Shown: piece by piece, positions 7,652 to 16,119 of the stretch | How positions within the stretch are numbered: position 1 is the first letter of the stretch | How the letters are laid out: each line of letters starts with the position of its first letter | Assembly: GCA_020847545.1 (NCBI GenBank) | Contig: JADLBV010000033.1 | Span: 34,196-98,195 of the forward strand | Direction of reading: 5' to 3' | Source of the DNA: Phycisphaerales bacterium | GTDB lineage: Bacteria; Planctomycetota; Phycisphaerae; Tepidisphaerales; Tepidisphaeraceae | DNA: 64,000 nucleotides | Notes under the pieces: model-generated | What the model was told of the DNA's origin: nothing | The model's input: only the letters and a program-made list of their open reading frames with translations | Database searches by the model: none | Translations under genes and position numbers: made by a program

Positions 7652-9364
7652 CTACGCGACGGCCGGGTTTTGTGGGTTTTGCGGTCCCTTATCGGGTGGC
7701 CGGGATGCGGGGCGGCTCGACCCTTCACTGCCCGCTTTTAAGACCCGCAAAACCTCCTGAATGCTGGTATCGCCCGCCTCGACGAGGCTTAACGCCTGTT
7801 CCTGCAAATACTTGGAACGCTGCTTGCGGAAGATGGCTTTCAGTTGATTGATCGATCCGCCGGAAGTGACGATTTGACGCACTTCATCGTCCACCTGCAG
7901 GATTTCGTAAATGCCGGTTCGGCCGTGGAATCGCAGGTCATGGCAGAATTCGCACGATAGCGGATTCCCCTTGGCATCACGCAGCGGTTCGGTGCGGGCC
8001 TGAAAGAGCTTGCTGATGCGGTCAGGGTCCATGTTCATTTTGCGCAACGTGGCGGGGTCGGGGGCGTATCCCACCTTGCAGGCGGTGCAGAGTTTTCGCA
8101 GCACCCGGCCATTGATGATCAATTCCAGATGCTGCATGGCCTGTTTGTCGTTGCCGACAATTTTTCGCCAGTTGGACAGGGCCTCAAATGTGCTGGCGGC
8201 GCGGGTGCCGATGTAGACGCGATGGCCGGCGGCGGCAAATTTGATGAGGATCGAGGCGCTTTTGGGATCGCGCACCTCGTTCATCATGAACACATCCGGT
8301 TCGCGGTCGATCACCCATTGCACGCGCTCGGTCTCTTCGGTGTTGGTGGCGCTGCGCGGGAGATTTTCCTGTGTGATCCCTTCAAGGTCCTGATCCGGGT
8401 CGCGCTCGACGGTGATGATATGGCTTAAAAAGGCGTCGTGGGAGCGAACCAGGGCATACAACAAGGATGTCAGGCCATGTTCGCTTGGGGCGCTGACCAG
8501 AACGATCCCCTTGTTGTCGGCGACCGATTCCTTGATCTTCACCATTTGCGATTCGGACAACCCAAGTTGATCAAGTGTGAGCGAATGGCGGGTCTTGGCA
8601 TCAGTGCGAAGGGTCATGGATTCGCCCGATGAACTGCCGCTGGTCATCAGTTGCAGCTCACGGCGCTTGCCATCGAGCGTAGCGCGGAAACCGCCCGCCT
8701 GTGGCTTGCGTTTTTCCTTGAGATCCAGGCCGGCCAGATTTTTCACAAATGAGACCGCCCCACTGCTCGCGCCGCGAGGTAATGACAAGGAATTGTAGTA
8801 CACCCCATCCACCTCAAACTGCACCGCGGCCGCCCCTTCGCTGGGCGTCACATCGATGCGCTGCGCCCCTTTACGCAATGGATCGGTCAGTATTTGCTGG
8901 ACGGAATCATATGCGGCCCGTTCGGGTGTCTCGGCCGGCGGCGCGGCCACCGGCGAGCCGGCGCGGTTGAACAACAACACCTCACCCTCGGCCACCGTGA
9001 CCTCGGCCGGCTTGCGGCCAAAGCTCTTGATCCAGTCGCTGAATTGTTTTTGCAGATCCCCCAGCCCGACTTTGCGATACCGGATGAACAAATAGGCCGC
9101 CGCCGCGACGAGCATCACCAGCAGCATGACCCCGAACGCGGCCCAGAATCCTCCCATGTAGAAAAAGAGGATCAGCGCCAAAATCCCCGCTGACATCTGG
9201 CCGATGTTGTTCTCGATGCGCGGCAGATGCGCCGCCGGCGCATCCTTGTCCATCCACGTCAACCATCGCGCCCAGATCAGAAAGACCACCACCAGCGGAA
9301 TCGTCTTCCAGACGCTGATGTATTCCCCGACCGGCACCTGTGCCAGCAGCAGACTCAAATCCAT
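7652..9364 (-). CDS. GspE/PilB-like ATPase homologue with degenerate nucleotide-binding motifs and N-terminal membrane segments
   Basis: This 570-residue protein is a secretion/pilus ATPase homologue. The C-terminal half has the family order: P-loop region, Asp box, Walker B, His box and the tetracysteine zinc module (KLCTACKVGY ... LSCEFCHDLRFHGRTGIYEIL). The P-loop reads APSEHGLTS (292-300), where active members have a GxxGSGKT-type loop, so the catalytic Lys is Leu298. The Asp box is ITVERDPDQ, and the His box GHRVYIGTRAAST lacks the usual His-Thr. Walker B (VFMMNEVRD) keeps its Glu. Two or three hydrophobic segments in residues 17-95 are not typical of cytoplasmic GspE. Start: AGGAG 6 bases before ATG 9364. 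It may be a non-hydrolysing structural paralogue of a type II secretion/type IV pilus motor. Confidence 0.85.
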   Translation of the reverse strand: MDLSLLLAQVPVGEYISVWKTIPLVVVFLIWARWLTWMDKDAPAAHLPRIENNIGQMSAGILALILFFYMGGFWAAFGVMLLVMLVAAAAYLFIRYRKVGLGDLQKQFSDWIKSFGRKPAEVTVAEGEVLLFNRAGSPVAAPPAETPERAAYDSVQQILTDPLRKGAQRIDVTPSEGAAAVQFEVDGVYYNSLSLPRGASSGAVSFVKNLAGLDLKEKRKPQAGGFRATLDGKRRELQLMTSGSSSGESMTLRTDAKTRHSLTLDQLGLSESQMVKIKESVADNKGIVLVSAPSEHGLTSLLYALVRSHDAFLSHIITVERDPDQDLEGITQENLPRSATNTEETERVQWVIDREPDVFMMNEVRDPKSASILIKFAAAGHRVYIGTRAASTFEALSNWRKIVGNDKQAMQHLELIINGRVLRKLCTACKVGYAPDPATLRKMNMDPDRISKLFQARTEPLRDAKGNPLSCEFCHDLRFHGRTGIYEILQVDDEVRQIVTSGGSINQLKAIFRKQRSKYLQEQALSLVEAGDTSIQEVLRVLKAGSEGSSRPASRPPDKGPQNPQNPAVA

Positions 9365-9416
9365 TCATGGCTCCTTCGGTCCGACAAAGCCGCATCGCCC
9401 CCTTTTGGCTGACCGT

Positions 9417-9446
9417 ATTCTAATAATAAGACAGGTGTTACGCCAA
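9417..9446 (-). promoter_or_regulatory. Probable promoter of the GspE-like gene
   Basis: On the minus strand TTGGCG (9446-9441), an 18-base spacer and TAGAAT (9422-9417) predict a start near 9410 and a leader of about 46 bases ahead of ATG 9364. The remainder of the gap 9365-9599 shows nothing else that I can identify. Confidence 0.4.
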
Positions 9447-9599
9447 TTATTGTTGTTCGAGCCGATTGAGAATCCAGTGGTTTACGAGACTACATCCGAG
9501 CGCAGCGCCACACACCCCTTCAGCCGACAGAAATTCGGGGAGAAATGATGGAACTGGGCGGCTTTTCCGAGAAATCCTCGAACAGTCGATGTCCTGGCC

Positions 9600-10361
9600 T
9601 TACAGCTTACCAGCTTCAGCCAGTTCCCGCGTCAGCGACTTTTGATAGGCCGCCTTGCGATCGAAATCTTCGCGTGCATGACGGGCGTAATAGACAAAAC
9701 CCAGCGCCCGCCGAGAGCGGTCACTACTTGTATTGCCATCGGCACGGTGGATCGTCAACGAGTGGTGAACCAGCAGATCCCCGGGTTTGGCGTGAATCGG
9801 AACCTCCGCTGCGTAGTCGGCGTCCGCGTAATCGGAAATGCCTTGCGAAAACCCCAGCGTCGTCGTCCGCGCGTGCGACCGAATGCCCTTGCGATGCGAG
9901 CCGGGGATGTATCGCACGCAGCCGTTGGCCTCATCCACCTCATCCAACGCCAACCACATCGTGACTGCTTCGTTGGGCTCGAGCATGAAATAATACCCAT
10001 CCTGATGCGGCGGCGTGGGTGAGCCGATCTTCGCCGGCTTGTTGAACCATTGGAGGTTCGCCCCCTGCACCGCACTGCCCAGCAGCAGCTCGGCTACGCC
10101 GACAAATTGTTCGCTAAAGAACATCCGTCCGAAAAAAGGATCATGGTTTGACAGGTCCTGAAGCTGTTTGAGCGTCTCAGGGCGGTCCTTGTCCTCATAG
10201 AACTTATGCTTTGCCGGTAGATATGGCACGACCTCCCGCACAAACTCATCCATGCGGCTTTGAACTTGAGCCACCTGAAGCGGATTGAGAAATGAGGGGA
10301 TCACAACATAGCCATCGCGATCAAACGATTCCTTGATTTGCGTGGGGGTGAGGATGGTCAT
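9600..10361 (-). CDS. Phytanoyl-CoA dioxygenase (PhyH) family oxygenase
   Basis: A 253-residue Fe(II)/2-oxoglutarate dioxygenase of the PhyH family. The iron triad is visible as HQD (His119, Asp121) in PTPPHQDGYYF and a distal His205 in LTIHRADGNTS, followed by the 2-oxoglutarate-binding Arg region SRRALGF. The long double-stranded beta-helix pattern (MWLALDEVDEANGCVRYIPG) fits as well. PhyH enzymes hydroxylate diverse small molecules, so the substrate cannot be named. AGGAG stands 9 bases upstream of the ATG. The gene diverges from an AraC-type regulator across an AT-rich gap, the usual arrangement for a regulator and its target. Confidence 0.9.
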   Translation of the reverse strand: MTILTPTQIKESFDRDGYVVIPSFLNPLQVAQVQSRMDEFVREVVPYLPAKHKFYEDKDRPETLKQLQDLSNHDPFFGRMFFSEQFVGVAELLLGSAVQGANLQWFNKPAKIGSPTPPHQDGYYFMLEPNEAVTMWLALDEVDEANGCVRYIPGSHRKGIRSHARTTTLGFSQGISDYADADYAAEVPIHAKPGDLLVHHSLTIHRADGNTSSDRSRRALGFVYYARHAREDFDRKAAYQKSLTRELAEAGKL

Positions 10362-10414
10362 TGGATTTGCTCCTGATTGAGAATATTACCTTTAAATACG
10401 ACCGTTCCCTCAAT

Positions 10415-10420
10415 ATTATA
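10415..10420 (-). promoter_or_regulatory. -10 box for the PhyH gene
   Basis: A perfect TATAAT on the minus strand predicts a start near 10408 and a 47-base leader carrying AGGAG. No good -35 is seen, which would suit a promoter needing an AraC-type activator. The surrounding 10380-10480 is clearly more AT-rich than the flanking genes. Confidence 0.45.
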
Positions 10421-10440
10421 CTTGTATATGAAGCAGTCTA

Positions 10441-10470
10441 TTGTGAATATTGCCGTTTTGTTGTCATAAT
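10441..10470 (+). promoter_or_regulatory. Possible promoter of the AraC-type regulator
   Basis: TTGTGA (10441-10446), an 18-base spacer and CATAAT (10465-10470) lie back to back with the PhyH promoter. They would start transcription near 10477, so the upstream in-frame codons from 10361 cannot belong to the protein. Confidence 0.35.
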
Positions 10471-10483
10471 TGCCGCTATCCTG

Positions 10484-11323
10484 ATGTTGACCGAATACCA
10501 AAGGATGATTCGTTTCCACCTTCATAGTTATGGTGAGTTTGACCACGTTCGGCGAATCGGACCGGCGGTTTGGCCGTATTTTGACCTGCTGTTTATCCAC
10601 GCAGGTCATGTCAAGCTACGCATTTGCCGGCGTAAAGAGCTTGAATTGCACAGCGGCGAGTCGATCCTGATTTATCCGCATACCCATTTTGAAGGTTATT
10701 CTCTGGCCGACCTCTCGCGGGCATCCGTGCAGCATTTTGCAATCGACGACCACCATGATTCCCCTAATCACCCGCCATTTGACGGTTTGGTAAAACTGCG
10801 CAATGGCTTTCAAGCCTACCCCGCCGAGTCGGGATGGCGGATCGAAGCGGATGTCGCCCGCGCGATGAAACTGGCCACCGTTGAACCCACACCTCTGGTC
10901 CATGAAATGCGTTGTGCCCTGCTGACGTTGATACTGGGTGGGCTGTCCCGACGATCAAATCAACAGGCGATTGGGCCGATGACTGGTAGCACATCCGATG
11001 TCTCTTTCGATGCACTGGTTGGATGGGCCGCGCAGAACCTGTCTCGCGGCATCACCGTTCACCACCTGGCGCAACGTGCGGGGCTTTCTTTCAGTCATTT
11101 TCGTGCCCGTTTTGAGCAACATTATGGACGCACCGCCGGTGCATTTCTACGCGACCTGCGTCTGCGTGAAGCATCGCGCCTTTTGCGTGAAACCCGCACG
11201 CCGATCAAACAAATCGCCGTCCATACCGGATACGGCGAAGCCGCCACACTACATCATGCCTTCCGCAAGGACCATGGCATTACTCCGGCACAATACCGTA
11301 CTCAATTTGCGCCGCGAGGTTAA
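10484..11323 (+). CDS. AraC family transcriptional regulator
   Basis: A 279-residue regulator. The N-terminal half (about 1-150) is a cupin-like sensor, with LHSGESILIYPHTHFEGY as the recognisable core. The C-terminal ~100 residues hold two helix-turn-helix units: ITVHHLAQRAGLSFSHFRARF and TPIKQIAVHTGYGEAATLHHAFRKDHGITPAQYR, with the first shown here only in part. The second carries the AraC signature. The start is ATG 10484 or ATG 10505 (MIRFHLHSYGEF); neither has a clear Shine-Dalgarno. It most likely controls the divergent PhyH gene. The effector is unknown, but a cupin sensor usually binds a sugar or other small metabolite. Confidence 0.88.
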   Translation: MLTEYQRMIRFHLHSYGEFDHVRRIGPAVWPYFDLLFIHAGHVKLRICRRKELELHSGESILIYPHTHFEGYSLADLSRASVQHFAIDDHHDSPNHPPFDGLVKLRNGFQAYPAESGWRIEADVARAMKLATVEPTPLVHEMRCALLTLILGGLSRRSNQQAIGPMTGSTSDVSFDALVGWAAQNLSRGITVHHLAQRAGLSFSHFRARFEQHYGRTAGAFLRDLRLREASRLLRETRTPIKQIAVHTGYGEAATLHHAFRKDHGITPAQYRTQFAPRG

Positions 11324-11354
11324 ACACGCAATCGCTATTTGTTTTATGTCTGGC

Positions 11355-11771
11355 TTACCGTTCCGGGTGATTCGGGTCGATGACATGGATCGAAGGGGCG
11401 GGGTTGGGATCCGCTTTGGGCGATGGAACTTGGCCGGTCAGGGGGATGATGATGGATTTTTGTTCTTCTCCCCGGCGCATCACCTCATAGGCCCGTTTCA
11501 TGTCGCCGGCCAGTTCGCGGGCGGTCAGGCCGCCGGTGGATAGGAACATCAGCACGATTGCCCCAACCTGCAAAATGGCGGTGAACACATACGCCACGAC
11601 GGCGAACGCTCCCGGTTCCTTGCCGCTGATCATGTGGGCCACCGCATCAAGTAAAATGATGAGCACGATTGCCGCCATCGCGGCATAATACTGCGGCCGG
11701 TTTTTGACCAGGCTTGGGAAGACCACGCAGACGAAGAAAAACGCCACCAGTGCGGCCGTGACTCCTTGCAT
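11355..11771 (-). CDS. Small membrane protein of unknown function
   Basis: A 138-residue protein with three predicted membrane helices: residues 4-20, 29-48 and 57-80. A polar tail of about 55 residues follows, rich in Pro and charged residues (ELAGDMKRAYEVMRRGEEQK). I do not recognise the family. It is the last gene of a minus-strand run that begins with the Y-family polymerase, 24 bases after the DoxX/MauE-like gene, and ends 31 bases from the convergent AraC gene. Its codon use matches its neighbours, so it is likely a genuine gene. Confidence 0.6.
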   Translation of the reverse strand: MQGVTAALVAFFFVCVVFPSLVKNRPQYYAAMAAIVLIILLDAVAHMISGKEPGAFAVVAYVFTAILQVGAIVLMFLSTGGLTARELAGDMKRAYEVMRRGEEQKSIIIPLTGQVPSPKADPNPAPSIHVIDPNHPER

Positions 11772-11795
11772 GACATTCCAGAATACCGCGCCGAC

Positions 11796-12227
11796 TCATT
11801 TTTGCGTAGTGGCGCATCGACATTTGATCCATGAAAGGGCCAACACCACCAATAGAATCAGCAGATCCCGACCCATCAACCAAAGCGGATGGATAGTCGC
11901 ATCGGATCCACCAAAACAGCCACAATCCAGCCTCAAGCCGCGAACCATGGCGCTCGCCTGCGCGGCCGTGAAAATCAGCATTAACATCACCAACCAAAGC
12001 AGCGACCCGCTCACCATCCGATTGGCCAGCAGCGCCAATCCGCACAGCAGTTCCAGCCAGGGAAGCCAAACCGCCAGAACCGCCCCACCGACGAAGCCGG
12101 TCAATTCATAGGCCCGAATCTGCGTGGCAAAACGCAGCGGATCGGCCAGTTTGACCGCACCCGCATAAATAAATACCCCGGCCACTCCCAGCCGAAGGAT
12201 CAACAATATCCATTTCTTCCAACTCAT
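11796..12227 (-). CDS. DoxX/MauE-like membrane protein
   Basis: This 143-residue protein has four hydrophobic helices with the DoxX/MauE pattern: RLGVAGVFIYAGAVKLADP near the N terminus, and LPWLELLCGLALL. It also has a Cys pair in LDCGCFGGSD between helices 3 and 4. MauE-like proteins are associated with disulfide or redox handling at the membrane, and CxC near the membrane face would fit that, but this is inference. ATG 12227 is chosen: GGAGG lies about 10 bases upstream, and the ATG overlaps the TGA of the rhodanese-like gene (ATGA), implying translational coupling. Confidence 0.78.
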   Translation of the reverse strand: MSWKKWILLILRLGVAGVFIYAGAVKLADPLRFATQIRAYELTGFVGGAVLAVWLPWLELLCGLALLANRMVSGSLLWLVMLMLIFTAAQASAMVRGLRLDCGCFGGSDATIHPLWLMGRDLLILLVVLALSWIKCRCATTQK

Positions 12228-12649
12228 GGCCCACCCTCCTGCCATGCTTGCCACCCGACGGCCAGCGTGAAGACGGGCGTATCAGGAAAAATCATCCGCA
12301 GGCGCTGTGCGATTTTTCCCGGCTCATCGGAAGTTGCCTGTTGTCCATACACCACAATCGCACGGCCTCCCAGATCAATCTCTTGCACCGCCGGCAACAG
12401 TTTCTCCCATTCCCGCTCATTCAACCGCAGCGCCCCCGGAATGTGCCCCCGCTGGTATTCTTCCTCGGCCCGCACATCAATCCACAAGACATGCCCGCCC
12501 CACCGCCGGGCGGTTTGGGCCGACACCGCATCGGCCGGCAGGATGATTTGGGCAAACGATGGGCCATGCGGATGCCACAAGGCCGTCGCCACGCCCAAAA
12601 TCGCGGACAACCCCAGCAACACGGCCCATTGCATCATCGTACGCTTCAC
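12224..12649 (-). CDS. Rhodanese-like protein lacking the catalytic cysteine
   Basis: A 141-residue protein with an N-terminal hydrophobic anchor or signal segment (residues 5-25) followed by one rhodanese domain: VLWIDVRAEEEYQRGHIPGALRL is split here as IDVRAEEEYQRGHIPGAL, and the end is FTLAVGWQAWQEGGP. Where sulfurtransferases have a Cys in VYC-xx-G, this protein reads VVYGQQATSDE, so it should not transfer sulfur and may act as a binding module. It is coupled to the DoxX/MauE-like gene by an ATGA overlap. Together they suggest a membrane or periplasmic unit of unknown purpose. Confidence 0.75.
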   Translation of the reverse strand: MKRTMMQWAVLLGLSAILGVATALWHPHGPSFAQIILPADAVSAQTARRWGGHVLWIDVRAEEEYQRGHIPGALRLNEREWEKLLPAVQEIDLGGRAIVVYGQQATSDEPGKIAQRLRMIFPDTPVFTLAVGWQAWQEGGP

Positions 12650-12674
12650 ACCCGCATTTTATTCCCCGTTGCCG

Positions 12675-13886
12675 TTACTCCCAACCGGTCAATTCCGGAA
12701 TCTGCGTGAAGGCGATGCGGGTGGGGGCGGCCTCCTTCGACTCGTGCATCGCGCCAAAATAAACCGTGTCCGGCCCGAACCGTTCATTAAGCCGATCCAT
12801 TGTCGTGGCCAGTTTCAACCGACGTTGTTCGGCCGGAAACAACGGCGGGCTGGTGGATTGATTTGGCACCAGATCATACAACGTCACCGCCACCTGGACC
12901 GGGGCGCTGAATCTTGGCCGCAGCGGCCACAGGGCCTCGAACGCCTGAATCATCGTCTGCGTGTCCTGGCACATTCCCAGCGCCATCGAGGCGTTCCAGC
13001 CGCTTTCAAAGAAGGTGAAGGAGAGATAGACCTCCAGCCGGCCCGCCCAGTAATTGAGCCGCCGCAATCTCGCCGCCACCTTGTGGATCATCCGGATCAA
13101 CACCCCCCGCGCCCCATCCTCCGTGCGCAGTTTCGGCGGCAGCACATGCGAATGCCCCACCGTGGCCCGGCGGGTGGGCGGCTCATGGACATCGTACCCC
13201 CGCAACCAGTGCCACCAGCGCTGGCCGACGATGCCCCCCCATATCTGTTTCATCTTCTCCTCATCCAGGGCGTACAGTTGTTCGATGGTCAAAACCCCCT
13301 TGCGGTTGAGCCGTTTGAGCATGCGCGGGCCGATGCCCGGCAAATCATCGAGGGCAAAGCGAAAGAGCGCCTTGGGCAAATCCCCTTCCTGAAAGATCGT
13401 CAACCCATCGGGCTTTTGCGCATCGGCCGCCACTTTTGCCAACAGCCGGTTGGGCGCGATGCCGATGGAGCATTTGATCCATTCATATTCCCGCGCGATC
13501 GCCCGTTTCATCTCCCCGGCCAACCTGGCCGCCACGTCCGGGTGGGCCTCGGCCGGAAACAATCGGCAGGAAAACTCATCAATCGAATGCACCCCGCGCA
13601 CCGGCAGGCAACTTTCCAGAATCCGCTTGATCTGGTGATGGATGCGGACATATTCCATCGGCCGGGCCTCGACAATCCGCAACGACCGGCATTTTTTGGC
13701 CTCCCAGACGGGTGTGCCGGTGCGAATCCCCAGGCGTTTGGCCTCATAACTGGCGGCGATGCAGCAGGTGGTGTCCACCTTGGCCGCCACCACGGCCACC
13801 GGCCTGCCCCGCAATTCCGGCCGAAGCTGCTGCTCCACCGAGGCGAAATAGGAATTCATATCCACATACAAAACCCGCAACGGCAT
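12675..13886 (-). CDS. Y-family DNA polymerase (DinB/UmuC type)
   Basis: A 403-residue translesion polymerase. Motifs: YVDMNSYFASVEQ with catalytic Asp9; SIDEF with Asp103/Glu104; CSIGIAPNRLLAKVA; and a helix-hairpin-helix DDLPGIGPRMLKRLNRKGV. The C-terminal little-finger region (about 260-400) is divergent from DinB of Escherichia coli. The sequence could be called DNA polymerase IV or a UmuC/ImuB-like protein; the intact catalytic acids argue against ImuB. No lexA, imuA or dnaE2 gene is nearby. GGAGG precedes the ATG. It opens a minus-strand run with the rhodanese-like gene 25 bases on, probably by chance of operon structure. Confidence 0.88.
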   Translation of the reverse strand: MPLRVLYVDMNSYFASVEQQLRPELRGRPVAVVAAKVDTTCCIAASYEAKRLGIRTGTPVWEAKKCRSLRIVEARPMEYVRIHHQIKRILESCLPVRGVHSIDEFSCRLFPAEAHPDVAARLAGEMKRAIAREYEWIKCSIGIAPNRLLAKVAADAQKPDGLTIFQEGDLPKALFRFALDDLPGIGPRMLKRLNRKGVLTIEQLYALDEEKMKQIWGGIVGQRWWHWLRGYDVHEPPTRRATVGHSHVLPPKLRTEDGARGVLIRMIHKVAARLRRLNYWAGRLEVYLSFTFFESGWNASMALGMCQDTQTMIQAFEALWPLRPRFSAPVQVAVTLYDLVPNQSTSPPLFPAEQRRLKLATTMDRLNERFGPDTVYFGAMHESKEAAPTRIAFTQIPELTGWE

Positions 13887-13918
13887 GGCAAACCTCCGGC
13901 CGGCCCGCGACGGTGGAT

Positions 13919-13924
13919 ATAATA
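13919..13924 (-). promoter_or_regulatory. Possible -10 box of the Y-family polymerase gene
   Basis: TATTAT on the minus strand, 32 bases before ATG 13886, with GGAGG in the leader. No convincing -35 and no LexA-like box were seen. Confidence 0.3.
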
Positions 13925-13987
13925 CCTAACAAAACCCTATCTGCATCGGTTTAGGGGAAATTAAATTCAAAAGGTGCGGCCAAAAAT

Positions 13988-14020
13988 CAGGGGCCACGGT
14001 TGGATGAACCGTGGCCCCTG
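13988..14020 (-). terminator. Rho-independent terminator of the delta-60 surface protein gene
   Basis: A perfect 14-bp stem (13988-14001 with 14007-14020) and a 5-base loop lie 26 bases after the stop codon. On the minus strand the stem is followed directly by ATTTTT. This is the strongest terminator in the window. Confidence 0.9.
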
Positions 14021-14046
14021 GGTTGATGAGTTAAAAAGTGACGGAA

Positions 14047-16119
14047 TTACCAGTTGGCGACGACCGGAATGTCTCCGGTCAGGCCAAAGGCAAAGCCGCT
14101 GTCGCCGCCGGTGTAACCACGGGTGGCGTCGTTGTCGAACGACCAGCCGCCGTTGCGGTAGACGCCGACGCGGGTGGCGCCCGATCCGACCCAGTCGCCC
14201 AGGATCGGCAGATCGCCGCTCAGGCCGAAGGCAAAGCCGCTGTCGCCACCAGTGTAGCCGCGAGTGCCATCGTCGTCGAAAGCCCAGCCGCCATTGCGGT
14301 AGACGCCGATGTCGCTGCGGCCGACACCCTTCCAGTCACCGACAATCGGGACGTCACCGGCCAGACCGAAGTCAAAGCCCGCATCGCCGCCGCTGGCACC
14401 GATGGTGCCGTCGCTATCCAGCGCCCATCCGCCGTTGCGGAAGACGCCGACATCCGATTTGCCGTCGCCGTTCCAGTCGCCGATGATCGGAACATCGCCC
14501 GCCTGGCCGTAGCCGAACTGGGCATCGCCACCCTGGAAGCCGATGGTTCCGTTGGAATCCAGAATCCACAGGCCGTCGCGGAAGACGCCGATGTCGGTTT
14601 TGCCGTCGCCATTCCAGTCGCCGACCACAGGCTTGTCGCCCGCTTGTCCGAGGGTGAACTGGGCGTCGCCAACCTGGAAACCGGCGATGCCGTTGGTGTC
14701 GAGAATCCATGTGCCGTCGCGGAAGATGCCGGCGCGTTCCTTGCCGACGCCGTTCCAGTCGCCGACGACCGGCTTGTCGCCGGTGGTGCCGAGGGTGAAA
14801 CCGCTGTCGCCTCCGGTGTAGCCCGGCACGGCGTCGCTGTCGACCGCCCAGCCGCCGTTACGGAAGATGCCCACGGTCTGCGCGGGCAGGAAGTTATAAC
14901 GCGCCAGGCCAATGTCGGTGGTCGTTCCGGTGGCCAAGCCGGCGGCGACGATCTTGCCGGTGGATTGCAACGCGACCGCCGCGGCGTTGTCGCCACCGGT
15001 GCTGAAATCGGTGGTGATCTTGCCGGCGTTGCCCCAGGTGGTGTCCACGGTGCCGTTGCCATTGAAGCGTGCAACCGCGAAGTTGCCGGCGCCCACGCCG
15101 CCGGTGAAACCGGCCGTGACGATCTTGCCATCACCGGTCAGGGCGACGCTGCGGGCCTGGTCGAGGCTGCTGGTGAAATCGAGCGTGGTGGTTCCGCCGG
15201 AACCGAATGTGGAATCAATCGTGCCGTTGGAATTGAAACGGGCCAATCCCACGGCCGTATTCAGCGGGCCGGACAATTGCGTATCACCCGCAACGACGAT
15301 TTTGTCCCCCTGCAACACCAGCGCCCGGGCGGTATCGGTGTTGCCGGCAAAGTCGACGGTGGCGACGCCGCCGGTGCCGAAGGATCCATCCTGCTGGCCG
15401 GTGCTGGTGAATCGCATGAGCGTGAAATCCTCACCGGTGGCGGTGACCAGAAGCCGCTGGCTGCCATCCAGGACGGCGCCGGTCGCCGCGGGCAGGGCGG
15501 CGCTGGAGATCATGCCGTTGGTTCCATAAGTAGTATCGACCGAGCCGTTGGAATTGAGTCGGACGATCGCCAGTTGGGTGCTGCCCGCTCCGCCGCTGCT
15601 GACCGTGCCGACGACGAGGATCTTGTCCCCCTGCATGACCACGCCGGTGGCGTTGTCCTGTTGCAGGAAATTGACGACGACCTTGCCGCCGGTGCCGAAA
15701 TTGGTGTCCAGCGTGCCATCGGTCTTGTAACGGGCGATGGCAAAGTCGGAATTGATGCCATCCGAATAAAAGGCCCGGCCGGCCAGAATAATCTTGCCAT
15801 CCGTTTGCAGCGCGATGGCATTGGCTTCATCCTGGTTGCCAAAGAAATCGGTGGCCGACTTGCCCGCCCCGCCGAAACCGGAGGGGACCAACGTGCCGTT
15901 GGAGTTGTATTTGGTCAGGGCAAAATCGGAACTGTTGACCTGGTTGCCGGTGGCGGTGCTGCCGGCGACGAAGATGTTGTCCGAACCGTCGACCACCATC
16001 GCCGAGCCGGTGTCGTTGCGATTGAGAATGTCGGTGGTGGTTTTCCCCAGTGTGCCGAACGTCGGGTCAAGTACGCCTGCCGACAGCAGTCGGCGTTCTT
16101 CCAATGCCTCAATGTGCAT
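14047..16119 (-). CDS. LEPR-XLL surface protein with delta-60 propeller and six C-terminal repeats
   Basis: A 690-residue exported protein. It opens with MHIEALEERRLLSAG, the planctomycete LEPR-XLL type N-terminal sequence of giant cell-surface proteins. Residues ~15-410 are a series of delta-60 repeats (DPTFGTLGK, then units such as DGTLDTNFGTGGKVV) that form beta-propellers. From about residue 415 six tandem units of ~46 residues follow, each with VGIFRNGGWAVDSD ... GDKPVVGDWNG and an FG-GAP/VCBS-like look. The last two share TRGYTGGDSGFAFGL exactly, a sign of recent duplication. ATG 16119 is chosen because GGAG sits 6 bases upstream and the motif is normally N-terminal. Role inferred: adhesion or surface coat. 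Confidence 0.88.
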   Translation of the reverse strand: MHIEALEERRLLSAGVLDPTFGTLGKTTTDILNRNDTGSAMVVDGSDNIFVAGSTATGNQVNSSDFALTKYNSNGTLVPSGFGGAGKSATDFFGNQDEANAIALQTDGKIILAGRAFYSDGINSDFAIARYKTDGTLDTNFGTGGKVVVNFLQQDNATGVVMQGDKILVVGTVSSGGAGSTQLAIVRLNSNGSVDTTYGTNGMISSAALPAATGAVLDGSQRLLVTATGEDFTLMRFTSTGQQDGSFGTGGVATVDFAGNTDTARALVLQGDKIVVAGDTQLSGPLNTAVGLARFNSNGTIDSTFGSGGTTTLDFTSSLDQARSVALTGDGKIVTAGFTGGVGAGNFAVARFNGNGTVDTTWGNAGKITTDFSTGGDNAAAVALQSTGKIVAAGLATGTTTDIGLARYNFLPAQTVGIFRNGGWAVDSDAVPGYTGGDSGFTLGTTGDKPVVGDWNGVGKERAGIFRDGTWILDTNGIAGFQVGDAQFTLGQAGDKPVVGDWNGDGKTDIGVFRDGLWILDSNGTIGFQGGDAQFGYGQAGDVPIIGDWNGDGKSDVGVFRNGGWALDSDGTIGASGGDAGFDFGLAGDVPIVGDWKGVGRSDIGVYRNGGWAFDDDGTRGYTGGDSGFAFGLSGDLPILGDWVGSGATRVGVYRNGGWSFDNDATRGYTGGDSGFAFGLTGDIPVVANW

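Noticed and set aside
12267..13922. A 551-codon open frame on the plus strand
   Set aside because: It lies opposite the rhodanese-like and Y-family polymerase genes, both of which have clear family motifs. It is Arg/Pro/His-rich, as expected of a GC-rich antisense frame.
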